Shown here piece by piece: positions 27,836 to 36,178 of a stretch of 64,000 nucleotides of DNA; within the stretch, counting starts at the first letter, position 1; each line of letters opens with the position of its first letter. Position numbers and translations under genes: made by a program. The stretch comes from Microbacterium sp. NC79 (GTDB taxonomy: Bacteria > Actinomycetota > Actinomycetes > Actinomycetales > Microbacteriaceae). Where the stretch lies: assembly GCF_019061125.1 (NCBI RefSeq), contig NZ_JAHQYI010000001.1:1674001-1738000 (forward strand). The letters run 5' to 3'. Under the pieces are notes generated by a model that saw only the letters and a list, made by a program, of their open reading frames with translations, had not been told where the DNA came from and did not search any database.

Positions 27836-29263
27836 CTACTGTCGCGCGCGGGCAACATCTTGGAGCCAGCGATAGGAGGCTTTGGGCGTTCGGGTTCCGC
27901 TGTCGAAGTCGACGTGCACAATGCCAAAGCGCTGAGTAAACCCGGCAGCCCACTCCCAGTTGTCGATAAGCGACCAGACGAAGAAGCCCCGCAGATCGAT
28001 TCCTTCCGCGACTCCGCCAGGCGCGACTGCCGCGAGCGCCGTGGCGAGATGCTCGCCGATGTAGTTGATTCGCTCGATATCGGCGATCTCGCCAGCGCCG
28101 TTCACAACGTCGTCAAAGCTGGCACCGTTCTCGGTGATGTACACCTGCGGGAGCACATCACCATAGCGTTCCTGCACTTCGCGCAACGTTGTCGCGAAGT
28201 ATTCCGGCGCAATCGGCCAGCCGAAGCCGGTTGTGGCGTATTCATCGAATTCCTCGAGGCGGAAAGGCAAATCTGCCATCGCTTCGCTGGTTCCGTCTGG
28301 GCTTTCGCCTCCGCCTGCGCCCGCCGCCACGCGCGTCGGCATGTAGTAGTTGAGCCCGTAGAAGTCGAGCGGTTGGGAGATGATGTTGAGGTCTTCTGCG
28401 GGAATGTCGGCGAATGCGCCGAACAAGGGTGCGAGAAAGTCCGGAACCTCCGGGTAGTGCCCGAGGAGCACCGGGTCGGCGAAGACACGGTTGTGCACGA
28501 TGTCGAAGAGCGTCGCCATCGCAAAGTCTTCGGGGCTGTCGCTTGCCGGAACCACGGGGGTATGCACGTTGGTGATGCCGATTTGACCGCGCACCCCGGC
28601 CGCGCGTAGTGCTTGCACCGCAAGACCATGGCCAAGCAGCTGATGGTGCACGGTGGGGAGCGCGTCGAAGAGGAGGGCCTCGCCTGGTGCGTGAAGCCCG
28701 AGCGCGTAGCCGTTGAGCGTCACTGTGGCGGGCTCGTTGATGGTGATCCAGTTGTCGATGCGGTCGCCGAAGCGCTCGCCAAGGAGTGCCGCAAAATCGC
28801 CGAGTCGCGCGGCGGTGTCGCGGTTCAACCATCCGTTCTCGTACTCCTCGGGAAGGTCCCAGTGGAAGATGGTGGCGAACGGCGCAATGTTCGCAGCGTG
28901 CAGCTCATCGAGGAGGCGATCGTAGAACGCGACACCGTCAGCGTCGAGCGTTCCCCTGCCGCCCGGCTGCAAACGTGTCCAACCGAGCGAGAAGCGGTAG
29001 GCGTTGGATCCGAGATCCGCCATGAGTCTTACATCTTCCGGCACCCGGTGAAAGTGATCTGCTGTCACCGCTGTCGTGGTTCCGTCAATAATCCGCCCGG
29101 GCTCCGCGCTGAATCGGTCCCATACGCTGGGGGTGCGCCGCCCGACCGCTGTCGCGCCTTCGATCTGTGCGGAGGCGGTGGCTGTGCCCAACAGGAAATG
29201 CGGAGGAATAGCACGGCCTAGGGCCTCGGCGTCGGTGCTGGCGTGTGGTTCGTGAAACATCAT
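27836..29263 (-). CDS. GH1 beta-glycosidase
   Basis: About 475 residues with the full GH1 barrel. It opens with PPHFLLGTATASAQIEGA. The acid/base Glu is in NWITINEPATV (near residue 174) and the nucleophile Glu in VYITENGASFDD (near 376); the sugar-binding WSLIDNWEWAAGF lies near the end. GGGGAG lies directly before the paired ATGs at 29263 and 29260. No signal peptide, so it is cytoplasmic. It is first in an operon with an MFS transporter and a sulfatase, and probably hydrolyses a beta-glycoside before or after desulfation. Confidence 0.94.
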   Translation of the reverse strand: MMFHEPHASTDAEALGRAIPPHFLLGTATASAQIEGATAVGRRTPSVWDRFSAEPGRIIDGTTTAVTADHFHRVPEDVRLMADLGSNAYRFSLGWTRLQPGGRGTLDADGVAFYDRLLDELHAANIAPFATIFHWDLPEEYENGWLNRDTAARLGDFAALLGERFGDRIDNWITINEPATVTLNGYALGLHAPGEALLFDALPTVHHQLLGHGLAVQALRAAGVRGQIGITNVHTPVVPASDSPEDFAMATLFDIVHNRVFADPVLLGHYPEVPDFLAPLFGAFADIPAEDLNIISQPLDFYGLNYYMPTRVAAGAGGGESPDGTSEAMADLPFRLEEFDEYATTGFGWPIAPEYFATTLREVQERYGDVLPQVYITENGASFDDVVNGAGEIADIERINYIGEHLATALAAVAPGGVAEGIDLRGFFVWSLIDNWEWAAGFTQRFGIVHVDFDSGTRTPKASYRWLQDVARARQ

Positions 29264-29303
29264 CGTCTCCCCGGTGGCGAACAACGGCGTTCGCTCAAGC
29301 GCA

Positions 29304-29335
29304 AAGTGGGACACTCGTCCCACTTCTCGTAGCCT
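29304..29335. promoter_or_regulatory. Perfect palindromic operator between GH1 and FGE genes
   Basis: AAGTGGGAC-ACTC-GTCCCACTT (29304-29325) has perfect 9-bp arms. On the plus strand TAGCCT (29330-29335) follows after TCTCG as a -10 box, overlapped by TAGGGT (29335-29340). The palindrome therefore occupies the -35 region of the FGE promoter, and on the other side it lies 41 bases before the GH1 start. It nearly matches the tetR upstream site. Confidence 0.8.
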
Positions 29336-29347
29336 AGGGTGCGCGTG

Positions 29348-30340
29348 ATGGCATGGCAAGCATTTCTCGGTCTCTATGCTGGGTGCGTGATCTCACATCA
29401 GGAACAGGGTGCCGGCTGCGGTTGTGGACTGCCCGCGCGCGGCGCGTCGGGTGTCTCGGATGCACCCCCGGACACGGGAGTCGGGGTGCATTCCATCGCG
29501 CAGGCACACATTCCTGCCGGAACATTCGTGATGGGCGACTCCTCTGGCGACCGTAATCCCGCCGATGGCGAGGTTCCGCTCCACGACGCGACCCTCTCCG
29601 CTTTTGATATCGACGTGACGCCGGTGACGAATGACGACTTTGCGCGTTTCGCGGCGGCAACCGGGTACCGCACAGACGCGGAGAGATTTGGAGACTCTGC
29701 GGTGTTCCATTTAGCCGTGCAGGCTGCGGAGGCAGAAATCCTTGGTTCTGGTTCCGGAACCCCGTGGTGGTGGAGCGTGCAAGGGGCAAGTTGGCGGCAC
29801 CCGGGTGGGCGGCGCTCCTCACTTCTTGGCCTTGGCGATCACCCCGTCGTGCATGTCAGTTGGAATGACGCGCAGGCGTATTGCGCCTGGGCGGGGCGAC
29901 GCCTCCCGACCGAGGCTGAGTGGGAATACGCCTCGAGAGGCGGCCTTGCCGAGCGGAAATACCCGTGGGGCGACGAAGACGTCGACGAGGGCGGTTGGCG
30001 CGCCAACATTTGGCAGGGCGAGTTTCCGCGCACAAATACGCTCGATGACGGGTACTTGACCACCGCTCCGGTGCGGACGTTTGCCCCCAACGGATACGGG
30101 TTGTGGCAAACGGTCGGCAACGTGTGGGAATGGTGTGCTGACTGGTTTTCTCCCCGCACGTACACGTCTGCAGCCGTCACGGATCCGCGGGGCCCGGCCC
30201 ATGGTTCCGCCCGCGTATTGAGAGGTGGCAGCTACCTGTGCCACCTCTCCTACTGCAACCGCTACCGCAACGCTGCGCGGTCGCAGAACACCCCGGACTC
30301 GTCAATGGGTAACGCCGGCTTTCGCACGGTGGGGCGGTGA
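29348..30340 (+). CDS. Formylglycine-generating enzyme (sulfatase-modifying)
   Basis: Copper-dependent oxidase converting the Cys of CxPxR in sulfatases to formylglycine. The SUMF1 domain is complete: GTFVMGDSSGDRNPADGE, HPVVHVSWNDAQAYCAWAGRRLPTEAEWEYASRGG split across the core, GNVWEWCADWFSP. The two copper-binding catalytic Cys lie in GGSYLCHLSYCNRYR near the C-terminus. The N-terminus has a CGCG cluster (GAGCGCGLPARG). Start is uncertain: ATG 29348 fits a nearly leaderless mRNA; GTG 29387 would remove a hydrophobic opening. It serves the divergently encoded sulfatase. Confidence 0.93.
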   Translation: MAWQAFLGLYAGCVISHQEQGAGCGCGLPARGASGVSDAPPDTGVGVHSIAQAHIPAGTFVMGDSSGDRNPADGEVPLHDATLSAFDIDVTPVTNDDFARFAAATGYRTDAERFGDSAVFHLAVQAAEAEILGSGSGTPWWWSVQGASWRHPGGRRSSLLGLGDHPVVHVSWNDAQAYCAWAGRRLPTEAEWEYASRGGLAERKYPWGDEDVDEGGWRANIWQGEFPRTNTLDDGYLTTAPVRTFAPNGYGLWQTVGNVWEWCADWFSPRTYTSAAVTDPRGPAHGSARVLRGGSYLCHLSYCNRYRNAARSQNTPDSSMGNAGFRTVGR

Positions 30341-30342
30341 GT

Positions 30343-31200
30343 TCAGCCGCGCTTGTTTGGCCGCACCTTGCGGTACGGGTGGTTGTCGATGCGCGTGGTC
30401 ACCGTCGTAATCACGTTTTCGTATGACTCGGATTTGCGGGCGATAGCCATCAGCCGCTTCGTGGTCTTACCTGCGGCGCGGAGGTTCATCGGTCGACCCT
30501 CGATGCCATAGAGCAGCAGTACCCAGTCCGGCAGGATCGACAGCACGCCGTCCGTGACGATAATCGTGGTCCACACCGTGATCGGGTTGCCGCGGAAACT
30601 CGGCTTGCGCAGCTGCCTGGTGACCTGCGCGGCAGGCAGACACAGCGAGAGCCAGTGTCGTTGCTCATCGATGTGTTTGTCCAGCTCCGCGCGGGTGGCG
30701 GGTAGCGTGGTCGGGTCCATCCCGAGGAGTCCGGCAGAAATATGCTGTTCGACGACGAAGCGGTCTTCTTCCTCCGGTGTCAGCTTGAGGCCGAATGCCT
30801 CAGCTGACCTGAGCAGCGCATACACGAGAGTGTTGTGCGTCCAGGCCATCCATGCGGGCTCTTCGGCGCGCAGCGTCTGCCCGGTGTATGGGTCGTCCCA
30901 CACCGCGTGTGCGTGCATGCGGCGTACCGATTTCGCGGCCGCATCAGCGTGGGCCTTGTCTCCGAAGGCGATGGTGTCGAGGTAGCGGCCGGTGCGCTCG
31001 TCCCGTCCGGCCGCGTCGCCGTACGACGCCGTCGCCTGGTCGAAAAGGCGCATCATGTTGGGGTTGAGCGCCTGCAGAAGGAGCGCGGCCATGCCACCGA
31101 GCTTCGTCGCCGGGTCGGCAAATACCTTCCACGTCACACTGTCTGGCCCGAAGTACCCATCGTCGCTGCGCGGCGTATCGGGGGAAATGGACGAGGTCAT
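30343..31200 (-). CDS. DUF2236 / MpaB-like oxygenase-family protein
   Basis: 285 residues from ATG 31200 (AAGGAG upstream; a longer frame to 31668 crosses the divergent promoter). It has the DUF2236 features PDSVTWKVFADPATKLGGMA, HAHAVWDDPYTGQTLRAEEP and AWMAWTHNTLVYALL, and a C-terminal basic tail. Members include the heme-containing rubber oxygenase Lcp and fungal MpaB; the His and Arg positions here fit that fold. Actual substrate unknown. It converges on the FGE gene with two bases between the stops. Confidence 0.83.
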   Translation of the reverse strand: MTSSISPDTPRSDDGYFGPDSVTWKVFADPATKLGGMAALLLQALNPNMMRLFDQATASYGDAAGRDERTGRYLDTIAFGDKAHADAAAKSVRRMHAHAVWDDPYTGQTLRAEEPAWMAWTHNTLVYALLRSAEAFGLKLTPEEEDRFVVEQHISAGLLGMDPTTLPATRAELDKHIDEQRHWLSLCLPAAQVTRQLRKPSFRGNPITVWTTIIVTDGVLSILPDWVLLLYGIEGRPMNLRAAGKTTKRLMAIARKSESYENVITTVTTRIDNHPYRKVRPNKRG

Positions 31201-31344
31201 CGCGGTGCTCCTTGCAAGACGAACCGTAAAGAAAAGATCGTGCCGATTACACCTGCACTTGGACAGCATCCTATATTGGGGAATGTCTGTTAGCGTCATC
31301 TGTTCTGGATTATCTATCCTCCAGATGCGTTCCAAGGAGCATAA

Positions 31345-33189
31345 GTGTCTACGCCGTCCACACCCCGCATTCGAGCAACAACGGCTGATCTGCTGGGCAG
31401 CGCATTTCGCATTGTGCGGACAGGCGGAACCACGATTGCCCTCATCGCCGTGCTCTCGCAGGTTGCGATTGCGCTGATCGCATTGCCGGTGATGGGGTGG
31501 CTCGTTCACGAAGCGCTTTCGGCGGCTGGGCTCTCCGGCATCGACATGCCGCGCATCGGCCAGGTATTTGCCAGCCCATTTGCGATCGCGGTGTTCGTTG
31601 TCGTCTTGATCCTCGGCTACCTGCTCATGCTCGGCCAGCTCATGCTTCTCGTGGTCGCCGCGCGGCACGCCCTCGCCGGTGAGGCGTTCCGGCTGCGTAC
31701 GATCTGGCGCGAGTTCGCCGGGGTCTTTGCTCGTTTAGTGCGGCCGAGCTCCCTGGGACTCATGCCGTACTTGCTGGTCATCCTTCCGCTCGCCGGATTC
31801 GGCTTTCTCTCGGTGATTACCCGCACCATCACGGTTCCGTCGTTCATCTCTGGTGAACTCATGAAGAGTGTGCCTGGCATCATCGGCTGGATTGTTTTTC
31901 TCCTCATCGTGGGAACCCTCAACACGCGGTACTCGTTGACGTTGCCGCTGTACGCCGCGACGGCGCTGTCGGGGAGGCGGGCGCGCAAGCTCAGCTTCAG
32001 GCTCACGAAAGCGTACGAGGTTCCGATCTTCTTGGCCGTCTTGATCATCGCGCTGGCAAGCGTGGCTGCTGGCTTTCTCCTCCTGGTCGTCAGCATCGCA
32101 CCAACGATGCTGATGGATGCGGTGTGGCCGGAGGCGGCGCCCGTGACGGCGGCCATCATGCTGGGCATCGCTGTCACCGCTGGCATTGTGGTGATGGCAT
32201 CGGCCACGGTGATGGTGGTCACGGTCGCGGTGCGGGCTTCAGAGATTACCCTTGCCGCACACCCCGATCTGGTTCCGCTCTCCGGTAGTGATGCACCAGC
32301 CGCGGTGGCGAAGAATGTCTCTCGTCGATACACCGTGGTGACGGCCGCCGTGCTCGTTGGCATTGCCGGGGCGACCGCTGCAACTACAGCGCCGCTGATG
32401 TTTGAGCTGTCTCGCCAGCCAAGCACGCTCGTACTCGCGCACCGTGGCTTTTCGAATGTGGGTGTTGAGAACACCATTGGCGGGTTGGATGGCGCAGCAA
32501 ACGCGGGCTCCGACCTCGTTGAAATGGATGTCATGCAAACCGCAGACGGCGGCTTTGTTGTGATGCACGATGCCAATTTGAGCCGTCTTGCAGGCAAAGA
32601 TGTGAACCTCGCTGATCTGACGGTTGCGCAAGCTACCAAGACGACCGTACGTGACCTTGCCGGCCACTCCGATGTCATCCCGAGCCTCAAGGACTACCTT
32701 GCTCACGCCGACGCGATCGGTCAGAAGTTGCTCATCGAAATCAAGCTTCACGGACGCGAGACTCCCGATTTCCTCAAGCGGTTGGTGAGCGAGATCGATG
32801 AGCAAGGCTTTCTGGCCAACCACATCTATCATTCACTGGATCCCCACGTGGTTGAAGATCTGAAACGGATGCGCCCCGCACTTACCGTCGGCTATACGAT
32901 GGCGTTTGCTGGTTCCGCTCTCCCCCAGACGTCGGCAGACTTCGTGGTGATCGAAGAATGGTCGTATTCCACAGACCTCAATGCGGAAGCGCACCGAGCG
33001 GGCCTTGGCATGTTCGTGTGGACCGTCAACGATGAGATGCGGATACGTCAGTTGCTTCGCGACGGCGTCGACGGCATCATTACCGACCGCCCAGATATCG
33101 CGCTAGCAGCACGCACGCAGATGAACGAAGATCCCGGAATGTCGCCTGTTCTCTTCGACGCAATCATGCGGTTCGTGACCATTTTCTAG
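31345..33189 (+). CDS. Membrane-anchored glycerophosphodiester phosphodiesterase
   Basis: 614 residues from GTG 31345 (AAGGAGC four bases upstream). The first 350 residues hold about seven to eight membrane helices of the GPDP-associated membrane domain. The C-terminal 250 residues are the catalytic GDPD barrel: LVLAHRGFSNVGVENTIGGL, LVEMDVMQTADGGFVVMHD, LLIEIKLHG, FVWTVNDEMRIRQLL and DGIITDRPD. His, Glu and Asp metal ligands are all present. It releases glycerol-3-phosphate from phosphodiesters of deacylated lipids or teichoic acid at the membrane. Confidence 0.92.
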   Translation: MSTPSTPRIRATTADLLGSAFRIVRTGGTTIALIAVLSQVAIALIALPVMGWLVHEALSAAGLSGIDMPRIGQVFASPFAIAVFVVVLILGYLLMLGQLMLLVVAARHALAGEAFRLRTIWREFAGVFARLVRPSSLGLMPYLLVILPLAGFGFLSVITRTITVPSFISGELMKSVPGIIGWIVFLLIVGTLNTRYSLTLPLYAATALSGRRARKLSFRLTKAYEVPIFLAVLIIALASVAAGFLLLVVSIAPTMLMDAVWPEAAPVTAAIMLGIAVTAGIVVMASATVMVVTVAVRASEITLAAHPDLVPLSGSDAPAAVAKNVSRRYTVVTAAVLVGIAGATAATTAPLMFELSRQPSTLVLAHRGFSNVGVENTIGGLDGAANAGSDLVEMDVMQTADGGFVVMHDANLSRLAGKDVNLADLTVAQATKTTVRDLAGHSDVIPSLKDYLAHADAIGQKLLIEIKLHGRETPDFLKRLVSEIDEQGFLANHIYHSLDPHVVEDLKRMRPALTVGYTMAFAGSALPQTSADFVVIEEWSYSTDLNAEAHRAGLGMFVWTVNDEMRIRQLLRDGVDGIITDRPDIALAARTQMNEDPGMSPVLFDAIMRFVTIF

Positions 33190-33233
33190 CGTCTGACACC
33201 GGGATAGAGCCGGGCGGAACCACGTCTGCACCC

Positions 33234-33272
33234 GCGAAGGTCGGACCCCGTTAACACGGGTCCGACCTTCGC
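33234..33272. terminator. Terminator between gdpD and csbD
   Basis: GCGAAGGTCGGACCC and its exact complement enclose a nine-base loop: a perfect 15-bp stem between convergent genes. Confidence 0.9.
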
Positions 33273-33286
33273 ATGTGGAGGAGCGG

Positions 33287-33478
33287 CTACTTCATGCGGT
33301 TCTTGACGTCGTCGATCTTGTCCTCGACGGCATCCTTGGCCTTTTCGACCTTGGCGTCAGCCTGATCGATCTTGCCCTGCGCTTCCAGCTTCTCGTTGTT
33401 CGTCGCGTCGCCGAGGCCTTCTTTGGCCTTGCCAACTGTTTCCTTCGCGTTGTTCGCGATGTCGTCTCCGATACCCAT
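33287..33478 (-). CDS. CsbD-like stress protein
   Basis: 63 residues, lysine/glutamate/alanine-rich: MGIGDDIANNAKETVGKAKE, then DATNNEKLEAQGKIDQADAK. This is the typical CsbD hydrophilic helical repeat. AAGGAG lies seven bases before the ATG; a longer open frame to 33766 is not supported. CsbD proteins are general-stress proteins of unknown mechanism. It lies next to an SRPBCC protein and Dps. Upstream, 33479-33746 holds no further gene. Confidence 0.92.
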   Translation of the reverse strand: MGIGDDIANNAKETVGKAKEGLGDATNNEKLEAQGKIDQADAKVEKAKDAVEDKIDDVKNRMK

Positions 33479-33746
33479 GGGGTTCTCCTTCCAAAGTTCT
33501 CGCTCGTGTGGAGCGGATACTGACGACGGTAGATGCCCGGCATTTTCTGCTCTAGGGGATTGACTTTGCGTTGTGTCGCCGCCTATCGTGCGCGCCCGGG
33601 CGCGAGGGTTACATGCGGATCTTGAAGCGCGCTTTGCCGGCAGCACATGCGCTGATCTCGCTACTAATGTCAACCCCCTCCACTCTTCGACGCGGTTCCG
33701 ACTCAATAGACAACACACCTGCTCATAACCTCGGGAGGAATACATC

Positions 33747-34199
33747 GTGGAAATCATAGAAACCATCGACGTCGAAGTTCCGGTCAGCGTGGCCTACAAC
33801 CAGTGGACGCAGTTCGAGTCATTCCCTCAGTTCATGGACGAGGTCGAGTCTGTCACCCAGATCGACGACACCCGAATGCACTGGAAGGTACGTGTCGGCG
33901 GTGCGGAGCGAGAGTTTGATGCTGTCATCGCAGAGCAGAGTCCCGATGAGCGCGTCGCATGGAAAAGCACAGGAGGCGATACCGAACACGCCGGTGTCGT
34001 GACCTTCCACAAGCTAAATGAAGCCGAAACACGTGTCACTGTGCAACTCGACTGGAAGCCAGAGGGGCTCCTCGAGCACCTCGGTGCCGCGATTGGAATG
34101 GGAAAGCACGCCGTAAAAAAGGACCTTGAAAACTTCAAGAAGTTCATTGAAGCACGCGGCACCGAAACCGGTGAATGGCGTGGAGACATCGAAGCGTAA
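33747..34199 (+). CDS. SRPBCC-family (START-like) protein
   Basis: 150 residues: the START-like opening VEVPVSVAYNQWTQFESFPQ and FMDEVESVTQIDDTRMHW, then WKVRVGGAEREFDAVI and a C-terminal helix DLENFKKFIEAR. This is the polyketide cyclase/dehydrase, COQ10-like subgroup, found often with general-stress genes. GTG 33747 has GGGAGG eight bases upstream. First gene of a three-gene unit with the small protein and Dps. Ligand unknown. Confidence 0.88.
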   Translation: MEIIETIDVEVPVSVAYNQWTQFESFPQFMDEVESVTQIDDTRMHWKVRVGGAEREFDAVIAEQSPDERVAWKSTGGDTEHAGVVTFHKLNEAETRVTVQLDWKPEGLLEHLGAAIGMGKHAVKKDLENFKKFIEARGTETGEWRGDIEA

Positions 34200-34221
34200 A
34201 GATCGGTCGAAGGAGATGGAT

Positions 34222-34419
34222 ATGTCAAACCCCAGCATTCCGCCAGTACCGGGCCCAATCCCCAGCGAAGAGCCCGACCAGGGAACCATCCGAAAAGACG
34301 GTGAGAACATTTTGGATCCCGATGCCAACGACGCGTTGATCGACAGCGCGACTGCTGATCGTCTGGCCGCTGAGGCGGATCCCGACGCCTTGCCAACCAA
34401 CGAGCGACAGGGGTCCTAA
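34222..34419 (+). CDS. Small acidic Pro-rich protein, 65 aa, unknown
   Basis: It starts at ATG 34222 with AAGGAG upstream. The sequence is hydrophilic and probably disordered (MSNPSIPPVPGPIPSEEPDQ, then DPDANDALIDSATADRLAAE). It lies 22 bases after the SRPBCC stop and two bases before the Dps start, so it is co-transcribed with both. No family recognised. Confidence 0.75.
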   Translation: MSNPSIPPVPGPIPSEEPDQGTIRKDGENILDPDANDALIDSATADRLAAEADPDALPTNERQGS

Positions 34420-34420
34420 C

Positions 34421-34957
34421 GTGGCCACAAAATCAACGTCATCCAAGAAATCAACGACCGCGGCGGCAACCACCGCCCGCGAGAACGCTGAGGCAGGATT
34501 TACGGCGTCAGCAACGCTGACGAAAAATCTTCAGGCTGTGCTCGTCGACCTGCTCGATTTGCAGCTGCAGGGCAAGCAAGCCCACTGGAACGTCGTCGGT
34601 CGCAACTTCCGCGACACCCACCGTCAACTCGATGACATCATTGAGGCGGCGCGGGAGTTTAGCGACACGGTCGCCGAGCGCATGCGGGCGCTGCACGCGG
34701 TTCCGGACGGTCGCACAGCGACCGTTGCCAAGACAACGTCGTTGCCCGCTTTCCCCGCGGGCGAAGTCGACACGTCAGAGACGATCGACCTCATCACACA
34801 ACTACTCGATAAGACGGTGGCGACCATGCGCGATGTACACGACGCCGTCGACGAGGAAGACCCCACAAGCGCCGACATCTTGCACGCAATTATCGAGAAG
34901 CTTGAACAGTTCTCGTGGATGGTCAGTGCAGAGAATCGCACTCCTCGCAAGGCGTAG
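34421..34957 (+). CDS. dps: Dps-family ferritin-like DNA-protection protein
   Basis: 178 residues. Ferroxidase-site pattern of Dps: LQLQGKQAHWNVVGRNFRDT, LDDIIEAAREFSDTVAERM, and ILHAIIEKLEQFSWMVSAE. The N-terminal tail (SKKSTTAAATTAREN) is basic, as in DNA-binding Dps. It oxidises and stores iron with peroxide and protects DNA. GTG 34421 follows the small-protein stop by one base. A strong hairpin follows the gene. Confidence 0.94.
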   Translation: MATKSTSSKKSTTAAATTARENAEAGFTASATLTKNLQAVLVDLLDLQLQGKQAHWNVVGRNFRDTHRQLDDIIEAAREFSDTVAERMRALHAVPDGRTATVAKTTSLPAFPAGEVDTSETIDLITQLLDKTVATMRDVHDAVDEEDPTSADILHAIIEKLEQFSWMVSAENRTPRKA

Positions 34958-34996
34958 GACGGCAGCCGCGAAGCGATGCGCTGAGTCGCGGCCGCA

Positions 34997-35038
34997 GCCA
35001 TGGCGGAGCCCACCTAACCGGTCGGGCTCCGCCATGGC
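34997..35038. terminator. Terminator after dps
   Basis: GCCATGGCGGAGCCC and its exact complement with a 12-base loop: a perfect 15-bp stem, shared with the convergent gene that ends at 35045. Confidence 0.9.
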
Positions 35039-35044
35039 GTTCAC

Positions 35045-35560
35045 CTACCGAATAATCGTCGGTGCGTCACCGTTCGCCGGGTACAGTGCACCCAGCGGCC
35101 TCGGGTTACCGTCGGTGAGAACCCAATCGACGGCACGACTCGGAGATTCACCGGCACGCACCTGCTCCAGCCATGGCACCCATCGCGTCGGGTTCAGCCG
35201 AAAGATGCGCGGGCGCCGTTCATCATTCGTCGGCCACAGCTCGAACAACGGCGCATGACGGTTGACGTCGAGTTGGTCGATGCGATGCGTGATGAGCTCT
35301 ACCAAGAGGTAGTAGTCGGCTGGCGTGAAGCCAACGGCGTGGAGCCCGCGGGCCGTGTCTTTCCAAATTTTCGGTGCCCGAGTGTTGCCGTTCATCACCC
35401 CTGGCGCGACGTGGATCATCACCGTCACGCCGGGAAACCACGGCAGGTGGTCGACCATGTATCGCGACCACAGCGGGCGATCGGCCACCGGCACATCGCC
35501 CCATCCTTCGACCGGGTGCAACTCATCGGCGCCTTGGCCACCAATGACTATCAGGGACAT
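35045..35560 (-). CDS. Hypothetical protein, 171 aa
   Basis: No family recognised. The start is taken at ATG 35560 (MSLIVIGGQGADELHPVEGW), preceded by GGAG with five to six bases of spacing; the frame is open to 35743 but that part is Arg/Pro-rich and looks non-coding. The protein is mixed alpha/beta with many Trp (WFPGVTVMIHVAPGV, LFELWPTNDE, LNPTRWVPWLEQ). No membrane segment. The interval 35561-35827 upstream shows nothing else. Confidence 0.6.
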   Translation of the reverse strand: MSLIVIGGQGADELHPVEGWGDVPVADRPLWSRYMVDHLPWFPGVTVMIHVAPGVMNGNTRAPKIWKDTARGLHAVGFTPADYYLLVELITHRIDQLDVNRHAPLFELWPTNDERRPRIFRLNPTRWVPWLEQVRAGESPSRAVDWVLTDGNPRPLGALYPANGDAPTIIR

Positions 35561-35827
35561 GGGAGTCTCCATCCCGGAACCCGCCACAGCGAGATTCCAT
35601 CGACTTGCCCGTCTCGCGATTGCGTCGGGCCAGTTCTTCCCCTGGGGCACCCCGCTCGATGGAGGGGGTTGCCGTGTAGCCAGCCAGGTACCTACGACTA
35701 CAACTCTTGAACCTGAAGCGAGTATATCCGTGAGCTCGGACATTGCAAGAAAATGCGTCAGCCTTCCGGGCTCTGGCCAAAACGCATAACCGGATGAACG
35801 AGCACGACCGACGACGACCGAAACTGA

Positions 35828-35863
35828 AATGTCCCGATGAGAATTTGAATCTCATCGGGACAT

Positions 35864-35864
<1 letters not shown>
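35828..35864 (-). terminator. Terminator of tRNA-Pro copy 1
   Basis: AATGTCCCGATGAGA, a seven-base loop and the exact complement form a 15-bp stem that begins directly at the encoded CCA end of the tRNA. Confidence 0.88.
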
Positions 35865-35940
<76 letters not shown>

Positions 35941-36178
35941 CTGTTTCGTTGTCGTTGCCGCGAAGGCAACTCCCCCATCTTACTCACTCACCAATGTGCG
36001 CGCGAACCAGCCACGCATGGAGCTCTCAACCGTGCCAGCAGCCGCGCACCGTGGTTCCGACTTACCCGCACCGTGGTTCCGACTCGCGCGCAGTGCGTCC
36101 ACCCGGCCCCTCGGTTGATTTCATATATGCCAAAAAGCAAACGCTAACGATATACACCGCTCCGTACGCTCGAGCATT

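Noticed and set aside
27203..28609. A 468-codon plus-strand frame across the MFS and GH1 genes
   Set aside because: Arg/His-rich without domains, and antisense to two clear genes.
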